From NCBI GenBank assembly GCA_003819975.1, contig RPPU01000089.1, forward strand, positions 1-11,152: a stretch of 11,152 nt of DNA, in the 5' to 3' direction. The position numbers and the translations under genes were made by a program. Under the pieces are notes generated by a model. That model worked only from the letters and a program-made list of their open reading frames with translations, was not told the DNA's origin and ran no database searches. Source of the DNA: Desulfobacteraceae bacterium (GTDB lineage Bacteria; Desulfobacterota; DSM-4660; Desulfatiglandales; HGW-15). This document shows positions 6,147-11,152 of this stretch, one piece after another. Numbering within the stretch: the stretch's first letter is position 1; the number at the start of each line of letters is the position of its first letter.

Positions 6147-6287
6147 ACAAGCCATACAGAAAAAATTCAAAAAAGGTTTGCAAAATAGAATTCGTTTATG
6201 GTATTTTTTACACTATTGTTACTGCATACAACAGCATTCTTGTTTTTCATCTAAATTCATAAATACTCAATACACGGGGTTCCGCAA

Positions 6288-6680
6288 ATGATCACTAGTG
6301 AAAAACGCAAATACGATCGAATCCAATGGAAAAATCTTTTATCCTTTGAAATTATCGGGTCAAGCGGAAACACCATTGATCGCAGTATGGGTTGCACGCG
6401 CAATGTCAGTGAAAGCGGCCTCTTATTGGAAACACATCTGCCCGTCAGCCAAGGCCGGACCGTTTTGGTGTCCATCGGTTTCGAGGAAGAAATCATGGAA
6501 CTCAAAGGAAAAATCGTTTACGTGCGACCGCGCAGTGGAAAACGGTATTATGCCGGACTGGAATTTTTCGGAATCGACCGCAAGGACAGAAGAAAACTAA
6601 AAAGATGCCTCGAATTTTTCGAACCCGACCCGACCGACATGGTTTTTTCCAATCTCTATAATGAATCATCTCTCCAGTAG
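6288..6680 (+). CDS. PilZ domain protein (probable c-di-GMP receptor)
   Basis: A 130-residue cytoplasmic protein that is nearly all one PilZ domain. The N-terminal RKYDR (residues 7-11) supplies the RxxxR c-di-GMP motif and NVSESG (39-44) is the (D/N)xSxxG motif on the first beta strand; the usual Asp is Asn here, a frequent variant. Beta strands follow to about residue 97, ending in YYAGLEFFGI, then a basic helix and a short C-terminal tail. No output domain is fused, so it probably works through protein contacts. The ATG at 6288 comes just before the conserved motif; the ribosome binding site is weak (ACGGGG, about 10 bases upstream). It stands alone, with a repeat-rich gap upstream and vapBC downstream. 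Confidence 0.88.
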   Translation: MITSEKRKYDRIQWKNLLSFEIIGSSGNTIDRSMGCTRNVSESGLLLETHLPVSQGRTVLVSIGFEEEIMELKGKIVYVRPRSGKRYYAGLEFFGIDRKDRRKLKRCLEFFEPDPTDMVFSNLYNESSLQ

Positions 6681-6770
6681 GCCACGGATTCAGCCGACCC
6701 GAATCACATCCTATCCGGCTTAAATGTCTCTATATTTTTAGAAAAATATATTACAATCTAAATAAATAGC

Positions 6771-6811
6771 TTTACATTAACACGGAAGCCGTGTACACTG
6801 TTTTCGTGTTA
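6771..6811 (+). promoter_or_regulatory. vapBC promoter with palindromic operator
   Basis: TTTACA (6771-6776) and TACACT (6794-6799) are spaced by 17 bases, a fair sigma70 promoter. The perfect palindrome ACACGG-AAG-CCGTGT (6780-6794) fills the spacer, and TAACACG (6778-6784) is repeated inverted as CGTGTTA (6805-6811). Several ACACG/CGTGT half-sites across the promoter fit autorepression by a ribbon-helix-helix antitoxin alone or with its toxin. Confidence 0.6.
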
Positions 6812-6829
6812 TTTTCAGGAGGTTTATTG

Positions 6830-7051
6830 ATGCTTATCAATATAACTTTAAGCGCTGAAGAAAGTCTGATTCGGAAATCCAGAAAAAAAGCCCAAATCGA
6901 AAACACGTCTCTGAATAAATTATTCCGGCAATGGCTTGACCGTTATACCAAACAAAACGGCTCATCTTCCGACTATGAACAACTCATGAAAAAACTCTCC
7001 TATGCCAGGGTGGGCCGGAAATTCAGCCGGGATGAATTGAATGAAAGATAA
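6830..7051 (+). CDS. Ribbon-helix-helix antitoxin of a VapBC-type system
   Basis: A 73-residue protein. The N-terminus LINITLSAEESLIRKSRKKA followed by an NTSLNKLFRQWLDRY helix is a ribbon-helix-helix DNA-binding module (about 3-38). The C-terminal tail, ending with ARVGRKFSRDELNER, is of the kind that wraps around a PIN toxin and blocks it. I chose the ATG at 6830 because AGGAGG (6817-6822) sits 7 bases before it; a GTG 13 codons upstream lies inside the promoter palindrome. The gene overlaps the toxin gene by 11 bp, typical of coupled antitoxin-toxin translation. It likely represses its own promoter. Confidence 0.88.
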   Translation: MLINITLSAEESLIRKSRKKAQIENTSLNKLFRQWLDRYTKQNGSSSDYEQLMKKLSYARVGRKFSRDELNER

Positions 7052-7463
7052 ATTTTTTTTAGATACCAATATCATTGTCTATTCGTTTGATGCCCAAAAT
7101 CCCGGAAAACAAAAAACAGCCCAAGGACTGATCAATTCAGCCCTGTCCGGCGCTCAGGGTGTAGTGAGCTATCAAGTTGTCCAGGAATTCATCAATGTCG
7201 CGATCCGTAAGTTTCAAAAACCTTTGAGCTATATTGATTGTCGGATGTATGTAGAGCAAGTATTGACCCCGCTCTGCGAAATCTTTCCGGACATCCCATT
7301 CTATCTTTCCGGTCTGAATCTCTCTGAAAAATATCATTATTCTTTTTATGATTCCCTGATCATAGCCGCGGCCTTGGAGGCAAAATGCAAGACCCTCTTT
7401 TCCGAAGATTTTCAGCATGACCAGGAAATAAAAGGACTTAAGATCGTCAATCCATTCGTTTGA
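7041..7463 (+). CDS. PIN-domain ribonuclease toxin (VapC-like)
   Basis: A 140-residue PIN domain, the size of VapC toxins, which are Mg2+-dependent endoribonucleases acting on tRNA or rRNA. Acidic active-site residues are in place: Asp8 in FFLDTNIIVY, Glu49 in VSYQVVQEF, Asp104 in SFYDSLIIAAAL and Glu122/Asp123 in LFSEDFQHDQ. The ATG at 7041 lies inside the last codons of the antitoxin gene, in another frame. The RNA target cannot be predicted from the sequence. The protein appears intact, so the pair is probably functional. Confidence 0.93.
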   Translation: MKDKFFLDTNIIVYSFDAQNPGKQKTAQGLINSALSGAQGVVSYQVVQEFINVAIRKFQKPLSYIDCRMYVEQVLTPLCEIFPDIPFYLSGLNLSEKYHYSFYDSLIIAAALEAKCKTLFSEDFQHDQEIKGLKIVNPFV

Positions 7464-7619
7464 TCATCCCTATGCAGCTTAGCCGATTGCGGTATCGATT
7501 ATAACTGGATTAAATCAGGATTTTTTAATGCCAAAAAATACAAATGATGGCGGCTTTATTGCATAGGCTTTCGTTCTTCGTGTCAAGCCCTGAAAAAAGA
7601 AATGGATTGTCCTCTTTCG

Positions 7620-7715
7620 CTAACTGATTAAAAGTTTATCAACATAGTCAGGGTCGCCCCTCATTCGCGACTCATTCATTGTATCCAAATACGACCGCGA
7701 TCCGGACCCGCTCAT
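7620..7715 (-). CDS. Possible small ORF, 31 residues, ending inside the direct repeat
   Basis: An ATG at 7715 preceded by AGAGGGAGC opens a 31-codon frame that ends at the TAG at 7622-7620. Its last part reads MRGDPDYVDKLLIS. The second repeat copy (7904-7951) encodes a similar tail, MRHGPDYAEKLFNQIV, also followed by a stop. The differences are mostly conservative (V/A, D/E, L/F), which hints at selection on the peptide. I do not recognise it. It could instead be the remnant 3' end of a lost gene or a chance frame in a repeat, so the call is tentative. Confidence 0.25.
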   Translation of the reverse strand: MSGSGSRSYLDTMNESRMRGDPDYVDKLLIS

Positions 7716-7729
7716 GCTCCCTCTTTGAT

Positions 7730-7759
7730 TCGATATGATTCATCGGATCGATTTTTTTT
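7730..7759 (+). terminator. Weak hairpin followed by eight Ts
   Basis: TCGAT (7730-7734) pairs with ATCGA (7747-7751) and eight Ts follow directly. The stem is only five pairs with a 12-base loop, and it is about 270 bp past vapC, so it is at best a weak plus-strand terminator. Confidence 0.25.
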
Positions 7760-7975
7760 CGCTACGGCTTGGTCATTAACCTCGTAGGGGTTTTAAACCC
7801 GCCCGCGCTCCAGAAGTCACGAAAGTAAATCTCGCCGGCCTACTCGCAGGTCAGATTCTTATTGTCTTGTTTTTTTTCACGGACTTGAAAAATTTTTCTT
7901 ACACTATCTGATTAAAAAGTTTTTCAGCATAGTCAGGGCCGTGCCTCATTCTCTGTCCTGTTCTCGCATCAAACC

Positions 7976-8764
7976 TTATATCCTATTTATGATAAGATTC
8001 AGAATCAGAGCATAAGCTTCTTGAATATTATAATTTAAATCCGCCGGCACCAGAGATCGAATATCGTTTTTAAACCCAATGTGATCCAACTTCTCCGTCA
8101 AATTTTTTTCATAAAATGTTCTCTCAATGATCAATCCCGAACGCGCCATATATTGTTTGAAAATCTCGATGATTTTAATGGAATCGGCGCTCTCTTCCTG
8201 TAATCCCAGCCATAAATCAAACAAATCGCGTCCTTTTCTACGTTGATACAAAGCCCTCACTTTAGTTGCCAACAATTCTTCCAAAGAAAAAGTAGTTATC
8301 TCCGCGAATCCTTCAAACCAACGGGATGAAACCTGCAAGGGTCGTTTTTTATATCCTTCTATTGAAAAATGTTCGCGGGTGTTGATTTCGACCTTTAAAC
8401 GCATCGGAACGATTGGAAGCCCTTCGGATTCCATTTTATAAACCAATACCGCCGATTCAAGCGCCTGTTTGCGTCGGGGTACGCCCAGAAATGGGTTTAG
8501 GACCTTTTGCAGGGTATCCATAATCTGCCCGATCGGCGCCGGGCTTATCTGAACAAGGTCAATATCTTCCGAATAACGGCGCGGATTATTAAAATAGAGT
8601 TTGTGTAGCGCCGTGCCTCCCCGCATGGCTAAGCGTTCGGACAGAAAAGAATTATGAAAAACAGCGATCATGGCCCTGCTGAGAACCAAATCTTGCTCGA
8701 CTTGAGCGTCTGCCACCCAAGGAGCAAAACGTCGCCAGGCGACAATATCGGCCTTAGGGATCAC
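7976..8764 (-). CDS. AbiEii/AbiGii-family nucleotidyltransferase toxin
   Basis: A 262-residue nucleotidyltransferase of the type IV AbiE toxin family. The family motifs appear in order: RGGTALHKLYF (48-58) with the GG-T nucleotide-binding turn, RYSEDIDLV (63-71) with the metal-binding Asp67/Asp69 pair, KVEIN (124-128) with a further acidic residue, and KVRALYQRRKGRDLFDLWL (168-186). Related toxins bind NTPs and some add nucleotides to tRNA; the target here is unknown. The start is GTG at 8764, overlapping the antitoxin stop by four bases (GTGA), with GGAGG of the antitoxin's last codons as ribosome binding site. Length and motifs indicate an intact gene. Confidence 0.93.
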   Translation of the reverse strand: MIPKADIVAWRRFAPWVADAQVEQDLVLSRAMIAVFHNSFLSERLAMRGGTALHKLYFNNPRRYSEDIDLVQISPAPIGQIMDTLQKVLNPFLGVPRRKQALESAVLVYKMESEGLPIVPMRLKVEINTREHFSIEGYKKRPLQVSSRWFEGFAEITTFSLEELLATKVRALYQRRKGRDLFDLWLGLQEESADSIKIIEIFKQYMARSGLIIERTFYEKNLTEKLDHIGFKNDIRSLVPADLNYNIQEAYALILNLIINRI

Positions 8765-9576
8765 AAATCACCCTCCACTTGCGTATTGATAAAAAGGCGC
8801 CAGCGATTGTCTTGAACGGCTTTGAAAATAGTTGAGGCTGGTTCAAGCCTTGTGAACGGAGGTTGTCTTTCACGCACCCATTCGGATAAATCTTTCACTT
8901 TTTGAGAATGCCCGGCTTTTTCCATCAGCCAGCCCATTCTTTGTATGCAAGGCAGATTTCTTTCTTTCTGAACAAACGCTATTATTTTACCCGGCTCCAT
9001 TTCTTCCCCCAGTTCTTGAAATACGGTCAAAACCCGGTCTAGCCCTCCGATTGATTTTGCATAATGGATCAAATCGATCGCCGTGGCTTCCGGTGAAGAA
9101 ACCAAGATCTGGCCGGTTTGAACCTTTACTGGATTGATGAAAGCGGCATCAAAACCGCCTTTGAAGAAAAAACGAACAGCCAACCCTTTTTTCTTTATTG
9201 TACGTTCAGGAGTCTTGGTAACGACCTGGAATTCCTGAGGTTGTTGATGGGCGGCTCCATAAAAAAAAGCGGCACTCAATAAACCCACGTAATAGGGCTT
9301 TTGAAGATACGCCATTAGATCGTTGATAAACCAATCGGCAGGTATGACTCCAGTGGTCCGATATTCCAATGGAACAATGATAAAAAAGTCGCTTCTTATA
9401 CGGATGATCCTGTTTTTATAAGCAAGCCTCGCCGCCGCCTTTTTGAAAGCTTCCTCACTAAATTGAAGGGCATGGATAGCCTCTTTGCGATTGAAAAAAT
9501 AAAGGCCTTGGGCTTGTCGGAGGTCAACCCAGGAAGCCAGGTCTTTAGGTTGAAATTTATTCGTTTCCAAATTCAA
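8761..9576 (-). CDS. AbiEi-family antitoxin/transcriptional repressor
   Basis: A 271-residue partner of AbiEii. The N-terminal part (about 15-75) is the winged-helix region that in AbiEi proteins binds the operon promoter. The middle segment, including WFINDLMAYLQKPYYVGLLS (82-101) and FFYGAAHQQPQEFQVVT (104-120), is characteristic of the family's antitoxin domain. It is upstream of and overlaps the toxin gene, the normal AbiE order. The frame's upstream in-frame stop (TGA) lies just before codon 1 and no ATG is available, so the start is probably TTG at 9576 with GGA a few bases ahead; weak initiation would be unusual for an antitoxin. It is likely autorepressing. Confidence 0.88.
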   Translation of the reverse strand: MNLETNKFQPKDLASWVDLRQAQGLYFFNRKEAIHALQFSEEAFKKAAARLAYKNRIIRIRSDFFIIVPLEYRTTGVIPADWFINDLMAYLQKPYYVGLLSAAFFYGAAHQQPQEFQVVTKTPERTIKKKGLAVRFFFKGGFDAAFINPVKVQTGQILVSSPEATAIDLIHYAKSIGGLDRVLTVFQELGEEMEPGKIIAFVQKERNLPCIQRMGWLMEKAGHSQKVKDLSEWVRERQPPFTRLEPASTIFKAVQDNRWRLFINTQVEGDL

Positions 9577-10016
9577 TTTTCCATTTCAAAATTATTTTTC
9601 ACAAATAAGACCATAAGGCGGCCTTTTTTGCAAATAAATTCTGGATTATGCAAAAATAAAGCTCTTATTTCCCCGTATTGTCGGAACAAAAAAGGCCTCA
9701 TTTGTCGGCGGCTATCTGCGGCAATCTGTGATATACGGAACATGGGCCGATTGGGAGATTCTATATTAACTGATTCGTGATCTTGGGAACGTTCTGAACT
9801 ATCGTTAAATGATTAGATAGCGCAAGAAGTCCGCTTCCCCTGGTTTACTGGTTGATCGTTTCTGGTTTATGGTTATACTAAAAAAACATGTCAACCTAGC
9901 CAACTACGTCCCGTATACGTTAATTTCCACAATAAATGGACCGAGATTTCCGAATTAAAAGGAACCGAGCAAAGAAGACTTTCGTGACGATTTTCATATG
10001 GATTGGGTCTAAAAGC
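9577..10016. other. Intergenic region between abiE and the transposition genes
   Basis: No gene is supported in these 440 bp. Besides the inverted repeats near abiE it contains TGTCGG twice (9679-9684 and 9703-9708), a possible transposon-end signature, and a decayed direct repeat CTGGTTTA at 9840-9847 and 9862-9869. If the ATPase belongs to a two-gene transposon, one end of that element should be in here. Confidence 0.5.
9603..9697. repeat. Inverted repeats upstream of abiE, possible AbiEi operator
   Basis: GGCCTTTTTTG (9620-9630) is the exact complement of CAAAAAAGGCC (9687-9697), and AAATAAGA (9603-9610) is the exact complement of TCTTATTT (9663-9670). They lie 27-120 bp upstream of the abiEi start, where AbiEi repressors are known to bind paired inverted repeats. 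The two pairs cross rather than nest, which suits protein sites better than one hairpin. Confidence 0.5.
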
Positions 10017-10047
10017 AATAAGAGGCCGGTTTAGCTGGCCTCTTATT
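10017..10047. terminator. Rho-independent terminator, usable on both strands
   Basis: AATAAGAGGCC (10017-10027) and GGCCTCTTATT (10037-10047) form an 11 bp perfect stem with a 9-base loop. On the plus strand TTATTTCATT follows; on the minus strand, past the ATPase stop, the stem runs into ATTGCTTTTAG. It most likely ends transcription of the ATPase gene 10 bp upstream. Confidence 0.75.
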
Positions 10048-10056
10048 TTATTTCAT

Positions 10057-10866
10057 TCAAAAGATTTCCGTTGAAGCGATCCGGACATGATCCGGCATGA
10101 CGACCTGGGCCTGCTGTTTGGCCGCCGCGATTAGAGCACCCTTGGCCAAATGATTGGCTTTTCTGAAGAGACCGCCCGAACCCTGATGGATAGCCGTAAC
10201 CGCCGCCGGATCGAAAAGATTTTTCTTAATGCCGGCCACCTTGAGATGATGGATCAAGTATTGCTCCATATCTTCCCTGTTGACCCCCTGCAAATGAGAC
10301 CGGGCTACGATTCGGGAAGCCAACGGTAGGGAAGCGCGGTACATCAGCTTATCGATCAAATGCGCTTGGCCGGCCAGGATCAAGGGGAGATAGGGCTTGG
10401 AATCCTGCTGAAACTGCGTCAAGGTGTGGAGTTCCGAAAAGACCTCGATCCGCATCAAGGAAGCCTCGTCGATGATGAGCGCCAGTTTTATTTTTTTGTC
10501 TATCGTCAACTCCTTTATTTCCTTTTTGATAACGCCCGTCATAAGCGCTCTGGAAGAACCTGTGCAGGGGATACCCATGACATTCAGGATTTGGCGATAA
10601 AGATCGAGAATGGAACCGGAAGCGGCAGTGATATAGAAGAGGAGATATTCGGAAGGATGAAGCCCTCCCATGGCATAACGCAAGGCGGTCGATTTACCGC
10701 TGCCGATCTCGCCGGTTAAAAGGGACGTGGCGCCGATGGACAAAGCATAATTGAAACGCTCCTGAACCGCCAGGAGTTCCGGGGTTTTCAGGATTTCGTC
10801 ATGCGCCAAGTCGGATGAAAAAGGCTCTTTTCTAAAGCCGAAAAAAGTACGCATCATTTTTTCCAT
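10057..10866 (-). CDS. ExeA-like AAA ATPase of a two-gene transposition module
   Basis: A 269-residue AAA ATPase. Walker A is GEIGSGKST (52-60), Walker B LALIIDEASLM (128-138) with Asp133/Glu134, the sensor-1 region LPLILAGQ (160-167) and a candidate arginine finger in LASRIVARSHL (182-192). The N-terminus TFFGFRKEPFSSD is the typical lead-in of ExeA/GspA-like ATPases. Without the secretion-type C-terminal domain and directly behind a transposase gene, it is better read as a transposition helper comparable to IstB, TniB or MuB, which load target DNA and activate the transposase. The ATG at 10866 is two bases after the transposase stop, with AAAGGA about 10 bases upstream; a start three codons later is possible. 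Confidence 0.88.
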   Translation of the reverse strand: MEKMMRTFFGFRKEPFSSDLAHDEILKTPELLAVQERFNYALSIGATSLLTGEIGSGKSTALRYAMGGLHPSEYLLFYITAASGSILDLYRQILNVMGIPCTGSSRALMTGVIKKEIKELTIDKKIKLALIIDEASLMRIEVFSELHTLTQFQQDSKPYLPLILAGQAHLIDKLMYRASLPLASRIVARSHLQGVNREDMEQYLIHHLKVAGIKKNLFDPAAVTAIHQGSGGLFRKANHLAKGALIAAAKQQAQVVMPDHVRIASTEIF

Positions 10867-10868
10867 TT

Positions 10869-11152
10869 TTATTTTTCCTTTCCAAAGAGTTGACCGCCGT
10901 CATATTGATAAATGGGATTTTGCAGAGGCTCCAGGACCGTTCCCTGGGATTTATCGCGTTTGACCCTTGAGTTGATGTAAATATTCACGGGGCTTAAAAA
11001 GCCTTGGGAACGCTGTTCGTGAAAGATTTCGACCTGATCCGGCCTTTCGTCATGATAAAGCAATAAGACCTGTTTGCCGATCAAAGGCACGGGCGCCTCG
11101 AAGAGCTTGCTGTTGAGAACCACGGTGCGATCTTTGGCGACCCGGCGGCGGA
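10869..11152 (-). CDS. DDE transposase, C-terminal part (Mu/TniA-like, cut by window edge)
   Basis: The frame is open from the window edge to the TAA at 10871-10869, giving the last 93 or so residues. The end carries RRRVAKDRTVVLNSKLFEAP, then VPLIGKQVLLLYHDERPDQV and SPVNIYINSRVKRDK, the small beta-barrel found after the DDE domain in Mu transposase and TniA/TnsB-like proteins. A GTG inside this frame is not a real start because the barrel continues upstream of it. Catalytic residues lie outside the window. The ATPase gene follows after two bases, a tight transposase-helper operon. Confidence 0.8.
   Translation of the reverse strand, partial: RRRVAKDRTVVLNSKLFEAPVPLIGKQVLLLYHDERPDQVEIFHEQRSQGFLSPVNIYINSRVKRDKSQGTVLEPLQNPIYQYDGGQLFGKEK

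Larger units (their letters stand above)
5542..6287. other. 746 bp repeat-rich intergenic region without a supported gene
   Basis: The divergent interval between the deacetylase and the PilZ gene contains no ORF with family resemblance. The 91-codon minus-strand frame at 5732-6007 runs through inverted repeats and has no plausible ribosome binding site. The DNA holds an octamer duplication, two inverted repeat systems and a heptamer array, listed separately. No clear promoter was seen for the PilZ gene. Confidence 0.7.
7620..7951. repeat. Imperfect direct repeats of 47-48 bp bounding a 332 bp segment
   Basis: Copy 1 at 7620-7666 and copy 2 at 7904-7951 share CATAGTCAGGG, a TGATTAAAA run and CCTCATTC at matching positions, with one single-base indel and scattered substitutions. 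Copy 2 starts 25 bp past the abiEii stop. The two copies flank about 240 bp of unique DNA. Confidence 0.7.
7464..7975. other. 512 bp intergenic region between vapBC and abiE with a repeat-bounded segment
   Basis: Positions 7464-7619 hold nothing I can name. Positions 7620-7951 are bounded by two related 47-48 bp direct repeats and contain a short minus-strand ORF, the near-palindrome GGGTTTTAAACCC (7788-7800) and a hairpin followed by eight Ts. The segment may be a dispersed repeat or the scar of a lost module. Confidence 0.6.

Noticed and set aside
6791..6829. GTG-started 13-codon extension of the VapB-type antitoxin
   Set aside because: The GTG lies inside the promoter palindrome, while the ATG at 6830 has a perfect AGGAGG at 7 bases.
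7762..7800. Integron attC-like site (CTACG/CGTAG arms with GGGTTTTAAACCC)
   Set aside because: The arms are too short and lack the paired core sites of attC; no integrase is in view.

Overview
The window reads as chromosomal DNA of a Gram-negative-type bacterium, probably from an uncultivated lineage. Supporting signs are Tat-type export, a divergent polysaccharide deacetylase, PilZ and cAMP-type signalling, AGGAGG ribosome binding sites, frequent GTG starts, and an accessory half rich in repeats and toxin-antitoxin genes. The phylum cannot be fixed from sequence alone; Omnitrophota or Desulfobacterota-like is only a guess. No rRNA, tRNA or CRISPR array was seen.

Left part (1-5541, all minus strand): this looks like a housekeeping and signalling block. 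From right to left in transcription order it holds an exported divergent polysaccharide deacetylase; then an apparent four-gene operon of a single-domain cyclic-nucleotide-binding protein, a membrane-anchored class III nucleotidyl cyclase with an extracytoplasmic PEGA-like C-terminus, TspO, and the adenine glycosylase MutY; then, behind its own promoter, a hotdog acyl-CoA thioesterase followed by the first codons of a probable cupin protein. The cyclase and its likely nucleotide receptor are 9 bp apart. The cyclase stop overlaps the tspO start by one base. MutY follows 25 bp later. This links a second messenger module to a membrane sensor and a repair enzyme for oxidised DNA.

Middle (5542-6287): a 746 bp intergenic stretch packed with repeats: an octamer duplication, a large inverted repeat with degenerate CTCGCG..AAGACG..CAAG units, a second 15 bp inverted repeat and a heptamer microsatellite.

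Right part (6288-11152): accessory DNA. A PilZ protein is followed by a VapBC-type antitoxin/PIN toxin pair with a palindromic operator between its -35 and -10 boxes. Next come a repeat-bounded segment with a small ORF, an AbiEi/AbiEii type IV toxin-antitoxin pair, and a two-gene transposition module: an ExeA-like AAA ATPase preceded by the C-terminus of a Mu/TniA-like DDE transposase that runs off the window. Two toxin-antitoxin systems beside a transposon suggest a defence or mobile island.

The best candidates for something undescribed are the cNMP receptor, cyclase, TspO and MutY operon with its structured upstream DNA (tandem GAAC-N4-GTTC palindromes), and the repeat-bounded 7620-7951 element between the two toxin-antitoxin loci.
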